Source of the DNA: Neoceratodus forsteri
Lineage: Eukaryota > Chordata > Ceratodontiformes > Ceratodontidae
Direction of reading: 5' to 3'
Length of the DNA stretch: 64,000 nt
NCBI GenBank assembly: GCA_016271365.2
Contig: JADMNL010000028.1
Location: 96,441,501 to 96,505,500 of the forward strand
The notes beneath the pieces were generated by a model that was given only the letters and a program-made list of their open reading frames with translations, was not told the origin of the DNA and searched no databases. Both the position numbers and the translations under genes were made by a program. Every line of letters starts with the position of its first letter. Within the stretch, counting starts at the first letter, position 1. Of the stretch, positions 1-10,246 are shown piece after piece.

Positions 1-300
1 ACTCAGTCATGCACGCAGTGGTGGCACAGAGTCCCCAGATTTTTTCTGCATGCCCAAAATGCATCTGCCTTGTGTCCAGAAAATTGACAAGTGGTAACAA
101 AGTGAAATGGGTGTGTTTCAGCACATACAAAGTCCCCCAAAATTAATGGCGCACTCAGTAATGTGCGCAGTGGTGGCACAGAGTCCCCAGATTTTTTCTG
201 CATACCCAAAATATATCCGCCTTGTGTCCAGAAAATTGACAAGTGGTAACAAAATGAAATGGGAGTATTTCAGCACATTCAAAGTCCCCCAGAATAAAAT
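1..300. repeat. Tandem repeat, two copies, period about 151 bp
   Basis: Positions 1-151 and 152-300 are the same sequence with scattered substitutions. Both start with actcag and carry the shared block 'cagtggtggcacagagtccc' near the start. Both continue through matching stretches to a 'cacat(a/t)caaagtccccca' segment. The first copy is cut by the window edge, so the array may extend to the left. Small open frames on both strands here repeat with the unit and are not taken as genes. Confidence 0.85.
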
Positions 301-428
301 GATGACCGTGAGCATACTGTTGCTGGTCCAATGTGTTCTGTGAGGAGATTCAAGCAAATGCAATGTGATCATCTAAACTGGATGGAAGGTGCCTTTGTCT
401 GTACACTAATAGTAGCCTTGGTGAGTTG

Positions 429-460
<32 letters not shown>

Positions 461-1440
461 TTTGTAGGTGAGGGGGGTTGACATGGACATGTACTCATGG
501 TATTGGTCTGTATCACAGGTCACAGAGACTGTTGGTGTGCACATTCCACTGCTCAATGAGAATTGTTTGCATTGAAATTGGAAATGGATAACCCTCAAGC
601 ACATGGAGGTAAGTATTTTTTTGGGGGGGAGCATATTTGCAGGTTTGTCTGTAATGGTTTCTTATTTTGTTACTTCTTCACAGATTTCATCTGCATCCTT
701 CTGGAGTCCGGTTGTTAGTGACAGTCATGGTCATCTAATAAAACGACTTCTGCATATTGCATGTGTTCCTCAGCCCGGGGAAGGGTGGGGGCCTGATATT
801 GAAGAACGTTTTTGGATAAGGCCACTTTGACAGAACAACAAAGCATCTGGTAGTTTCCTAAAAAAAAGAAATGAATGACTTCTTACAGCTTAATTTTAAT
901 TTGTCCCTCTCTGGTTCTCAATCTCAAGTTAAGTTACATTTCAAACCCACATCTTGTCAAGTAACACAACCTGTGTGCAATGTTTTCAACACTGTCATGG
1001 TCAGGGCTGCACAGCTGCAAGTTCAGAATACAGTGCATGAATGATATCTTACAGAAATAGTTTTTGTGACGTACACACGTCACTTAGTTTATGAATCGTA
1101 GTCAGTCGCATTTGCTGCAGTCTTTCCAAAACAATGAAATGGATGAAATAAAATCTTCATACTTACCAGAATGGATTTCACATGGATATTCCATAGGTTC
1201 CTCTGTATGGTACAGCTGCAATACCATACCCACCGAGTTTTAGCAAAGAAGACTTTTTTGTTAACTTGTAAAAAAAAAAAAATAAATAAGTGTACCGTAT
1301 GTGTTTTATCATTGCAGCTCTGAAAAGCTACAGAAAACAAAACATACAACTAAAGGAAGTGAAACAGCATAACAAACATGAGTACACATACTCACTTTAT
1401 GGTTTAACTATTAAGAAACTTTGTGTCTGTGGCTGATGGA
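301..1440. other. Unassigned stretch with a TA microsatellite
   Basis: A (TA)n run lies at about 427-456. Otherwise this 1.1 kb holds only short open frames (longest about 75-95 codons) without a recognisable motif. I see no element ends, promoter or RNA gene. Confidence 0.5.
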
Positions 1441-2005
1441 TGTGGTGGTCTGGACAGACTCATGCATAGTGGTGGCAGTGGCTAATATCAGTCCCAATGG
1501 TGGTGGTGGTGGTGGTCCAGTGGGCAGACAGACTTATGCTCAGTGGTGGCAGTGGCTAACATCAGTCCCAGTGGTGGTGGTGGTGGTCCAGGGGGTGGAC
1601 AGACTCATGCTCAGTGGTGGCAGTGGCTAACATCAGTCCCTGTGGTGGTGGTGGTCCAGGAGGCAGACAGACAGACTCATGCTCAGTGGTGGAAGTGGCT
1701 AACATCAGTCCCAGTGGTGGTGGTCTGGGGGTCAGACAGACTCATGCTCAGAGGTGGCAGTGGCTAACATCAGTCCCGGTGGTGGTGGTGGTGGTCTGGG
1801 GTGGACAGACTCATGCTCAGTGGTGGCAGTGGCTAATATCAGTCCCAGTGGTGGTGGTCTGGGGGGGCAGACAGACTCATGCTCAGTGGTGGCAGTGACT
1901 AACATCAGTCCCGGTGGTGGTGGTCCAGGGGCAGACAGACTCATGCTCAGAGGTGGCAGTGGCTAACATCAGTCCCGGTGGTGGTGGTGTTGGTCTGGGG
2001 TGGCA
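1441..2005. repeat. GGT-rich minisatellite, unit about 60-70 bp
   Basis: Eight or nine imperfect units follow one another. Each contains 'cagactcatgctcagtggtgg', then 'cagtggctaacatcagtccc', then a (GGT)n stretch of variable length. Unit length varies mainly through the number of GGT triplets, which points to replication slippage. The array ends about 20 bp before the stop-codon end of the hAT transposase remnant, so it may lie in the 3' part of that transposon. Open frames through it encode Gly/Val/Trp repeats and are not credible proteins. Confidence 0.9.
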
Positions 2006-2027
2006 CACTGCCTTTTAACAACTTCAG

Positions 2028-3026
2028 TTAAAACCTGCCAACATTAACCACATCACCATCCTCATAAAGAAAGCTTCCCTCACAGTCATCTATGTCTGAA
2101 GTCTGACCACTGGGAAATTCTTTCTCCATTGTGTCATCATCTATGTCAGTGGTGGGCCATTTCAGGCAGCTACTGCCACTGCCACCAGGATGGTCCATTT
2201 CCACATCACCACAACCACCATGACTAGGCCGGGGTACAAATACCAAGGTTGCAGTCTGTGCTGGTATGTGCTTCTCATTCATTTTAATGAATGTTAGCAA
2301 ACTAACATTTGCAGGAGACAGGTTTGTCCAGCAATCCCTGACTATTGCACCTGCTGAGCTGAATACCCTCTCAACACTTACACTGGAGGGTGGGCATGTG
2401 CGGTACTTCAGTGCCATTCACTGACCTTTCCACTCCAGTACAAAAGAGGATCTTCAGTTATTGTCAGATGCCTGTTTTCAGACAAATATGACTCACCCAT
2501 TCTCTGAACTGCACTAAGTCCAGTTGTTAATGCATCATCCTGTTCTTCTGAATCATTTATTTCACAAATACCCACTTGGGACAAAGCCTCCCAAAGTGGG
2601 TTAATGCCAGCCACTTTGGATGACAAACCACCTGGAACTGCAGTCCCCTTCCCCTTGCATGATATGCTTGATAGTCCTACAGGTACACCTTCAGCCGGAT
2701 TATGCTACTGAGGTTTTCTGACCTTGGCATGTGACTTCTGTGTCCCATCAACCAAGCGCACCAGTTGACCACTGATATTCTTTACCTGTTCATGCCCTCC
2801 CTCCAGTACTGATGCAATTCCACGTTTGTATCATGGGTCCAGCATTGTTGCTATGGCAAAGTTGTCACTACACTGAATGCTCACAATGTGACGATTCTGG
2901 TTGATACTGTCAGCATGTGTTGCAGCAACATACTGCTACCGTCATCTCTGGCAACATCAAGGCTGTGCTGTACATTCAGCAGTGTTTGCCTCAGCACCCG
3001 CAGCAGTGGAATTGATTGGCTAATGG
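2028..3026 (-). pseudogene. hAT transposase, C-terminal part with hATC dimerisation region (broken)
   Basis: Reading the minus strand, 2,417-2,028 encodes SVERVFSSAGAIVRDCWTNL near residue 12. This is the conserved hATC dimerisation motif (S-x-x-E-R-x-F-S-x-A-G). A Gly/Asp-rich tail follows, ending in a stop at 2,028. The preceding frame (2,626-2,408) and the stretch up to 3,026 match the right-hand hAT segment at 10,247-10,748 almost base for base but are out of frame with the hATC part. The gene is cut at 3,026 by the start of an LTR. hAT transposases need this domain for dimerisation and to complete the catalytic fold, so no functional protein can come from this piece. The hAT family call is firm; the subfamily is not resolved. 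Confidence 0.85.
2526..3026. repeat. About 500 bp of hAT sequence, left copy (second copy at 10,247-10,748)
   Basis: This block starts gttaatgcatcatcctgttc and ends at gattggctaatgg, directly before the LTR start. The same block follows the 3' LTR at 10,247 and there continues into the rest of the transposase. A normal integration would duplicate only about 4-6 bp. The two copies differ by many point changes. Confidence 0.85.
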
Positions 3027-3906
3027 TGTGACACTTGGACAGCTGGTTCTGATTACACTATGTTTTTTTTTTTGTAATATAAATGTGCTATTGAGTGTCT
3101 CTCATGAGACATGCTGAGACAGCCTGTGGGATGACCCCCCCCCACCCCCAGGTTTCAGATACAAGATGTTAACCTAAAAGCCAGGAGATACTTAAAGACT
3201 AGAAGAGACATAAATTAAGGATCTCCTGTTTATATAACTTAATTGTAGCTTGCCAGCTGCCAGGATAGAGACAATATCCATTCTATGACATCTTCAGAGG
3301 AAACACAGTTAATTTCACCTGGTGTTACAAAACATATTGCATCTCGGTGAGACCTGGCAGAGTAAGTCATAAAAGTTCTTTGATGTCTGTGAAGGGCATT
3401 AAGACACACTTGATTTAAGTGATTGTATATTATGTGATATATTGTTCTGTATTTACATTTTACATTTTTACCTGTTTTAAAGTAAACCTCTATTTTAAAG
3501 AGGCTGCTTGGTGTGCCTTTGAAATTGTTTCTCTGGCAAGTGAAGCATATATGGTTAAAGTTGACACTGTGCATGGCTTAATGTTAATACCAAAGTGGGA
3601 AAAGGTAAGAGTTTATCTGAGGTCTTTCATTCAGTTTTTAAGGGTTCATTTTGTGCACCTGGTTAGGTGCCCATAGGTGAAAGATATCTTCCCCCCCAAA
3701 GCGCAGAATTATCTGAGTCTGTACATTGGCTACACTAGCAAGAGGTTCATAGTTTTAATCCCTCCAGAACTTGAGACCAAAGGTTGATTTGAACCCACAA
3801 AACAGACAGGAGGGTTACCCTGTTTCTGTTACCTGTTCACAAGACTGTGCTCAGAGGTTGGCACTGTGGGAGCAGAGGATCTGACCTGCTGAGTAGGTTT
3901 GTGACA
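3027..3906 (+). repeat. 5' LTR of the Gmr1-type element (internally deleted)
   Basis: The LTR begins TGTGACACTTGGACAGC after hAT sequence and ends gtaggtttgtgaca. It aligns along its length with the 3' LTR but lacks about 305 bp, corresponding to about 9,446-9,754. The join lies near 3,414-3,420. A possible tRNA primer-binding match lies near its end at about 3,865 (tgggagcagaggat, close to the initiator-tRNA-Met complement tggtagcagaggatgg). The exact LTR/leader boundary is therefore debatable. Confidence 0.85.
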
Positions 3907-4112
3907 ATTGATGCATCATCCTGTTCTCCTGAATCATTTATTTCACAAATACCCACTTGGGACAAAGCCTCCCAAAGCGGGTTGATGCCAGCCACTTTGG
4001 ATGACAGATCACCTGGAACTGCAGTCCCCTTCCCCTTGCAGGATATGCTTGATAGTCCTAGAGGTTGGCACTGTGGTAGCAGAGCGCCTGACCTGCTGAG
4101 TAGGTTTTGACA
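3907..4112 (+). other. hAT fragment plus repeated LTR/leader end inside the 5' region
   Basis: Positions 3,907-4,060 match hAT sequence (compare 10,249-10,402). They are followed at about 4,061-4,112 by a second copy of the last 50 bp of the LTR (gaggttggcactgtgg to aggttttgaca). The 5' end thus reads LTR, hAT piece, LTR end, internal region. The second copy carries tggtagcagag at 4,075, the best match to an initiator-tRNA-Met primer-binding site. An LTR-hAT junction of the same kind occurs after the 3' LTR, which points to recombination rather than simple insertion. Confidence 0.8.
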
Positions 4113-4352
4113 GATTGCTGGCAGTGGTGCAGATAATTTCCATTGGTTGGCAGCGGTGTGCATACATTTGGTATTACAAGCTTTATTGTTCAGTGTGTCA
4201 GCTTAATACTGTACAGCTCACTTGCAGAAAAAGGGCAGTGATTTATTTTTTAAAAGGAAACAGAACTATATTACATGGCTTACAGTCAAGTTCCTACCTG
4301 TTTTATTTTTTTTCTAAAGTGCAAGGTACAGTAACCATAGTTAGGGAAGAAG

Positions 4353-5535
4353 ATGGCTTCCAACTGCAGCAGGCACACTGTAGACTACTTAAAGCAGTTG
4401 TGCAGGGACAGAGGAGTCCCGTATGAGGTGGAAGCCACCAAACAGAACCTCATTGATGCTCTGATGGTAGCAGATACCCAGTGCATCGAGTCACAGACAG
4501 TGACTGTAAGGGACCAAACCTTGAGTATGGAAGGGCTAGCGGCCAGTGCAGTGTCCAGATCCAATGAGGAGGACAGCATGGCCAGTGCCAGCGAAGGGCC
4601 ACAGCAGCAGGGGAAGGTCACAAGCATTCTGGAGCCAGAAGTACTCAGGCTGCAGATTGAGTTGCGCAGAATGGCACTAGAGTTCCAGAGAGAAGAGAAG
4701 TGAGAACAGCGAGCTGCAGAGGAAAAGAGAGAACAAGAACAGTGAGAGGCAGACCGTGAACAGCGGGATGCAGACCATGAGGACCATGAGCACCAGAGGT
4801 GACAGGAACTGGAGAAGATACAACTCCAACCTCCCACACCAGAGCAAGTAAGTGGCTTGGGTTTAACAGGGACTACAGGACTGGGTTACAAATTGAATTC
4901 CAAATTGATAGCTGAATTTAAAGAGGGGGAGGATATGGATGCCTTTTTAAATTCTTTTGAAAAAGTTTGGATTCAGGCTAAAATTCCTAGGGAGTCCTGG
5001 AGCTTCCAGCTATCCCTGCTACTTACCAGGAAAGCTCAGGATGCATTGGGTCAAACAAACAATGAGGACACTAATGATTACAGCAAACTTAAAGCTGTAC
5101 TGTTAAAAAAATTTGAATCAACTGCTGAATCATACAGAGCTAAATTCCGTATGCTCAGGAGAAGCCCTGATATGAGCCACAAGGAGCTAGCCATGAAACA
5201 ACATCAGTTTTTAAAACATTGGTGGGAAGGAATTGAAGCAAACTCTGTTGATAAAATTGAAAATGTGATTTTGTTAGAACAGTTTTTCTGGGCATGCCCA
5301 ACAGAGCTGAAAACCTGGCTGGAGGACCAAGATCCCAAAACAGTGCAAGAGGCTGCTGAACTCTCGGACCACTATGCCAAGAGCAGACCTGCTCTGAGAG
5401 TGAATGGGGTGGGTGTGGCAGCACAGAAAGGGAAATGCGCACCTTCAGGGCAGCTAAAACCCTCACTGCCTCCACCAAAACCAGTTAGCCCCAGGTTTCA
5501 GAGAAAACATTTTGTGAGAAAAGAAATGAATGTTG
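4353..5535 (+). pseudogene. Gmr1-type Gag with SAP-like motif and SCAN-like capsid (broken)
   Basis: The structural polyprotein of the retrotransposon. The start at 4,353 opens a 116-codon frame whose residues 9-37 (HTVDYLKQLCRDRGVPY, then TKQNLIDAL) fit a SAP-like helix-extended-helix motif. A charged Glu/Arg-rich stretch follows, in which in-frame stops occur (for example near 4,701 and 4,743). The second frame (4,857-5,651) carries the capsid. Its C-terminal half has ILLEQFFWACPTELKTWLED, which closely resembles the core of the vertebrate SCAN domain (LxLEQFLxxLPxELxxWVxE). A frameshift near 5,535 moves the downstream zinc knuckle to another frame. The SCAN domain of mammalian zinc-finger genes is thought to derive from the capsid of Gmr1-like elements, and this copy shows that relationship. 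Confidence 0.88.
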
Positions 5536-5536
5536 G

Positions 5537-5884
5537 TTGTGTAAAGAAATGGGGCATATTGCCAGACATTGTCCCAAATGGACGAGCAATACTCAGGGTG
5601 GTGCTAGGAAGGGAGTGGATTGGTTGTGTGTCCCTGGAAGCCTGCCTGTGAACATGAGGGAACATGTGCACCCAGTCATGGTGAATGGTGTACAGATGCA
5701 GGGGTTAAGGGACACAGGGGCATCCCTGACATTAGTAAAAGGGAATCTAGTACAGCCTGGTCAGCTATTACCCAATAAGTATGTCACTGTACAAGACTTT
5801 ACTGGTGGGGAGAAAACATTGCCCCTCGCTAGTGTTCTCCTAGACTGGGGTGAAATGGGGGAACTGTGCAACAGGTGGCTGTAG
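5537..5884 (+). pseudogene. Nucleocapsid zinc knuckle and aspartic protease of the Gmr1-type element
   Basis: Just after the capsid, in the shifted frame, the sequence reads CWLCKEMGHIARHC (about 5,532-5,573), a CX2CX4HX4C knuckle of retroelement nucleocapsids. About 55 residues later LRDTGASLTLV supplies the D-T-G active site of a retropepsin-like protease, which acts as a homodimer to process the polyprotein. The frame closes at 5,884. The following 250 bp (5,885-6,132) have no long frame and probably represent the decayed end of the protease and the linker to integrase. Confidence 0.85.
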
Positions 5885-6132
5885 CCAGAACATTAGCAGT
5901 GGACATCATCCCTGGTAGCAATCTCAAATGGGATGGTGTGTGCAGTTACCTGTAGCCAAGTGGAAAGGGAACATTGTAGTTCCCTGGACCCTACAGGAGC
6001 CATTGTGAAAGCCATCGGGAGGCTGGTTTCCCAGCCTGTGTCTCCTGATATGGAGACTAATGAAAAGGGGTAGAAATTTCCCCAGTAGCAGTTAACCACA
6101 CAGCTACAGAGGGTTACTCCAAAGAGGGAGGG

Positions 6133-7438
6133 GTGACCCATTGTCATAGGGTTAGGAATGACAGTGATCCTGAGTGGCCTGACATTAGTGCTAGGGTCCC
6201 TAGTTTAGAGACTGAAGGGGACCTGTCCCATGCCTTGGGAATGTGTGAGAAGTTTGCAGCTGCTCAGAGAAGTGACCCTAGTCTAGAGAAGCTGAGGGCT
6301 TGGGCAGACTCTGATGGAGCACAGGGAGGTGACAGCAGACATAAATGTATTGGGAAAATGGACTAATATTTACTCAGGCTGTGCAGACAGAGGGAGGGGT
6401 GCTAGACAGGCAGCTTGTCATTCCCCAGGGGTATCGTGAACAATTGTTCAAGGTTGCACATGATATTCCCATGTCTGGTCATCTGGGAATCATGTGCACT
6501 ATGCAGCGGTTGGCCCAGAATTTCTATTGGCCTAACTTCACCCAGCAGGTGAAGGAGTATTGCAGGTCTTGTCATCAGTGCCAAGAAATAGGGAAGGCAG
6601 GCAAGTAAACCCAAGCCGCCCTGATTTCATTGCCCATAGTGGAGGAGCCATTCCAGAAGGTGGGAATGGATATTGTGGGGCCTTTGAATACTCCCAGCTC
6701 CTCAGGGAAGAGATTCATCCTGACTGTGGTGGATTATGCCACCCGGTACCCAGAGGCAGTCGCTCTATCCTCACTGAGGACAGACAAAGTGGCAGATGCC
6801 TTACTTGGGATTTTCTTCCGTGTTGGGTTTCTGCAGGAGGTTATCACTGATTGAGGGGGTTCCTTCATGTCGGACCTGATTAAATGTTTATGGAAGAAGT
6901 GTGGGGTAGTGCAGAGATGCACAACACCGTATCACCCACAAGCCAATGGGCTTGGGGAAAGATTTAATAGTACCCTTAAGTCAATGCTCCAGGCATTTGC
7001 TGAACAGCATGCGGGGGACTGGGAGAAATACCTTCCCCACCTGTTGTTTGCATACAGGGAGCTGACCTAAGAGTCAACAGGATTTCACCCTTTGAACTCT
7101 TATATGGACGCCAGGTACATAGGCCCCTAGACTTGATCTGGGAGGACTGGGAAGGCAAGCATGCCACCCAGGGAACTCCCATAGTGGATTACATCCTTAG
7201 GTTTAGGGAAAGGCTGAAGGAGCGTATGGGGACTGCCCAGAGCAACCTGGCAGCTGCCCAACAGAAACAAAAAGTGTGGTACGACTGCAGAGCCAGATCT
7301 TGCTCATGCATGGTGGGTCAGGAAGTCATGGTCCTTATTCCAGTCCGGGAAGACAAGCTGCAGGCTGAGTGGGCAGGACCGTACAAAGTAGTTAGGAAGG
7401 TAAATGACGTGAACTATATTATAGAGTTACCTGTCTGA
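6133..7438 (+). pseudogene. Integrase of the Gmr1-type element, upstream of RT (broken)
   Basis: It inserts the cDNA into host DNA. Several frames add up to a whole integrase. An N-terminal linker lies at 6,133-6,366. An HHCC zinc region follows (AHDIPMSGH, then CRSCHQC, within 6,345-6,608). The core runs from 6,630 with the first catalytic Asp in GMDIVGPL, the second in EVITD at about 6,850 and the Glu in NGLGERFNSTLK at about 6,955. The C-terminal part (7,133-7,438) ends with a GPY/F-type module (WAGPYKVVRKV). A TGA replaces the codon right after the second catalytic Asp (6,852-6,854), and another stop follows AYRELT at 7,068. Its place before RT is the diagnostic trait of the Gmr1 group. 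Confidence 0.93.
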
Positions 7439-7575
7439 AGACAGACAGAAAGGATGTACCATTTCAACATGATGACGCCATATGCAAATAGGGCTGACAT
7501 GGTGTTTGCAGTGTGTAGTCCTGGGGAGGGGACAGATGAAGGAGACCACCTTCTGGGCTTGCTGGAAGAAAGCAA

Positions 7576-8993
7576 ATGGAGTCCTCTGTGGAGGCAGTAA
7601 AATTGTCACCCCAGCTGGCCTCAGACAAGATTCAACAAGTAAGGGAGGTTTTAGCAGACTTTGCCCCATTGTTTAGCACCAAGCCTGGACTAACCCCCTT
7701 AGCGACATACGATGTGGAGACGGGGACACAGACATCCATTTGGCGGACAGCATATCGGGTGTCAGAGGCTGTCCAAAGACATTAGGAGGGAAGTGGAGGA
7801 GATGCTGGATTTAGGGGTAATCCAGAGACCCCACAGCCCTTGGGCCTCACATTGTAGTCCTTGTGCCCAAGCCAGATGGCTTTATTCGTTTCTGTGTGGA
7901 CTATCATGGACTGAATGCAGTCACACAGTCAGACACCTACCTGATGCCCTGGATGGACGAACTCCTGGACAAGTTGGGAGGGGCGACCTACCTTACGACC
8001 ATTGACCTGAACAAGGGGTATTGGCAGGTAGAGTTAACGGACAGATCTAGGGAGAGGTCAGCCTTCATCACTCCAATAGGCTTATTTGAATTTAAAGTAA
8101 TGCCTTTTGGAATGAAGAACGCCGAGGCCATTTTCCAAAGGTTGGTGAACCAGTGTTAAGTGGTGCTGGAGTATACCGTGGCATACCTGGATGACATTGC
8201 CATCTTTAGCACCAGCTGGGAGGAACTCCTGTCCCACTTAGGGAAGTGCTGGGCAGGATACAGAGGACCGGGCTCACTGTCAAAGCCGAGAAGTGGCAGG
8301 TGGCCATGGGAGAAGTGGCATACCTCAGGCATGTGGTAGGCCGGGGACAGCTCTGTCCTAACCAAATGAAAATAGAGGTGATCCAGGTGTGGCCCAGACC
8401 AGAAACACAGAAGGAGGTCAGGAGTTTTCTAGAGAAAGCAGGGTACTATAGGAAATTTGTACCCAATTACAGTGCCCTGGCTGCTCCCCTATGTGACCTG
8501 GTAAAGAAAAGGATGCCAAAGAAAATTACTTGGGATGCAGCCTGTGAGAAAGCCTTTACCAGACTGAAGGAGGCACTGTGCAGTGCTCCTGTATTGACAA
8601 GTCCTGACTATAGCAAACCCTTTATAGTTCAGACTGATGCCTCGGATGTGGGTATTGGGGCAGTACTGAGTCAGACATCCAGCCAAGGGAAAGATCACCC
8701 GCTAGTGTACCTGAGTAAAAAGTTACTTCCCAGGAAGCAGACATACTCTACTGTGGAAAAAGAATATCTTGCCATAGTGTGGGTCCTAAAGAAGTTAGAG
8801 CCATACTTATAAGGGCAGCATTTTGTGGTACAGACTGACCACAACCCCCTGGTTTGGTTGACGCAAATGGGAAAAACTAATGGTAGATTGTTAAGATGGA
8901 GTCTTGCTTTGCAAGGGTATGACATGACAATTCTACATAGGACTGGAGCGAAAAATCAGAACTCAGATGGTCTGTCTCATGTCTATGAGGAAT
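7576..8993 (+). pseudogene. Reverse transcriptase and RNase H of the Gmr1-type element (broken)
   Basis: The cDNA-synthesising part. A leader segment (7,576-7,785) carries a typical Ty3/gypsy pre-RT region (VREVLADFAPLFSTKPGLT). RT motifs follow in two frames: VPKPDGFIRFCVDYHGLN, then TTIDLNKGYWQVEL, then the F/Y-LDD box as AYLDDIAIFS at about 8,182, just past a stop at 8,157. The connection/tether region and RNase H lie at 8,246-8,812, with QTDASDVGIGAVLSQ carrying the first RNase H Asp and TYSTVEKEYLAIVW its Glu. A stop at 8,810 precedes the final part (QTDHNPLVWL), which closes at about 8,993. At least four disruptions are visible, so this is a dead copy. Confidence 0.92.
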
Positions 8994-9049
8994 GAACTGA
9001 TTTGGGAAGCTCATCCCATGCAGGGGATAGAGCCCCCAAATTCAGTCTA

Positions 9050-9060
9050 GGTGGGGAGGA
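9050..9060 (+). other. Polypurine tract of the Gmr1-type element
   Basis: The run ggtggggagga ends one base before the 3' LTR (TGTGACA at 9,062). This is where plus-strand DNA priming is expected in LTR retrotransposons. Confidence 0.8.
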
Positions 9061-9061
9061 T

Positions 9062-10246
9062 TGTGACACTTGGACAGCTGGTTCTGATTACTCTCTATTT
9101 TTTTTTGTAATATAAAAATGTGTTATTGAGTGTCTCTCATGAGACATGCTGAGACAGCCTGTGGGATGACCCCCCCACCCTAGGTTTCAGATACAAGATG
9201 CTAACCTAAAAGCCAGGAGATAATTAAAGACTAGAGGAGACATACATTAAGGATCTCCTGTTTATGTGACTTAATTGTAGCTTGCCAGCTGCCAGGATAG
9301 ATATTATATCCATTTTATGATGTCTTCAGAGGAAACACAGTTAATTTCACCTGGTGTTACAAAGCATATTACACCTCAGGGAGACCTGACAGAGTAAGTT
9401 ATAAAAGTTTGTTGATGTCTGTGAAGGGCAGGAAGACACACTAGATCAAAGGGGTCACATGGGGAAACAAGTTTTGCTGATGTCACCTTATTTAATTTAC
9501 CTCCTGCTTGATAAGACATCCTGGTTGTATAATTTTTATTAAACAGAGGAGGGGCTGAGTGACATCATGGAGAAGGCAGGTTCAAGACAGTTTTTTTAAT
9601 TATGTTGTGACTGACCTTTAGAGACATTCTTGTTTGGACTCTCTGAACTACAACATAACTACATCTATTAGCACTGTAAGAAGATAAGAATACATTAGAG
9701 AGACAAGTCTAACTGTATGGTTGGTAGGAGTTTGCACTTTAAACTTTGTTCTTTAAAGTGGTTGTATGTTTTGTGATATATTGTTCTGTATTTACATTTT
9801 ACATTTTTACCTATTTTAAAGTAAACCTCTATTTTAAAGAGACTGCTTGGAGAGCCTTCGAAATTCTTTCTTTGACAAGTGAAGCATATATGGGTAAAGT
9901 TGACACTGTGCATAGCTTAATGGTAATACCAAAGTGGGAAAAGGTAAGAGTTTATCTGAGGTCTTTCATACAGTTTTTAAGGGTTCATTTTGTACACCTG
10001 GTTAGGTGCCCATAGACGAAAGATATCTGGCCCCCCCGAAGAGCAGAATTATCTGAGCCTGTACATTGGATACGCTAGCAAGAGGTTCACAGTTTGAATC
10101 CCTCCAGAACTTGAAACCAAAGGTTGATTTGAACCCACAAAACAGACAGAAGGGTTACCCTGTTTCTGTTACCTGTTCACAAGACTGCGCTCGGAGGTTA
10201 GCACTGTGGGAGCAGAGGGCCTGACCTGCTGAGTAGGTTTGTGACA
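9062..10246 (+). repeat. 3' LTR of the Gmr1-type element (longer form)
   Basis: It begins TGTGACACTTGGACAGC and ends aggtttgtgaca, giving 1,185 bp. It includes about 305 bp missing from the 5' LTR. A TATA-like and poly-T-rich section lies at 9,520-9,600. hAT sequence follows at once (gttaatgc). I see no clean short target duplication between this end and the 5' end at 3,027. Confidence 0.88.

Larger units (their letters stand above)
3027..10246 (+). mobile_element. Ty3/gypsy LTR retrotransposon of Gmr1 type (integrase before RT)
   Basis: Two LTRs begin TGTGACACTTGG and end in TGTGACA (3,027-3,906 and 9,062-10,246). They flank gag, protease, integrase, RT and RNase H in that order on the plus strand. 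Most Ty3/gypsy elements have RT-RNase H before integrase. The Gmr1-like group, first described from Atlantic cod and later from other deuterostomes, has the Ty1/copia-like order seen here. A purine tract at 9,050-9,060 (ggtggggagga) sits directly before the 3' LTR. Many frameshifts and stops make it inactive. The 5' end is rearranged and carries a hAT fragment. Confidence 0.93.

Noticed and set aside
1421..1966. Overlapping plus-strand and minus-strand frames rich in Gly, Val and Trp
   Set aside because: They are translations of the GGT minisatellite. The same length is open in several frames, which follows from the repeat and not from coding selection.
2145..2157. cagtggtgggcc as a possible left terminus of the hAT element
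   Set aside because: It lies inside the transposase C-terminal reading frame, so it cannot be the transposon end.
4385..4837. A Ser/Cys-rich 150-codon minus-strand frame
   Set aside because: It is the antisense shadow of the Glu/Arg-rich Gag linker of the Gmr1-type element.
3027..10246. An endogenous retrovirus with an env gene
   Set aside because: No envelope-like frame with signal peptide or membrane segments exists between RNase H (ends about 8,993) and the 3' LTR at 9,062. The pol order and Gag fit Gmr1.
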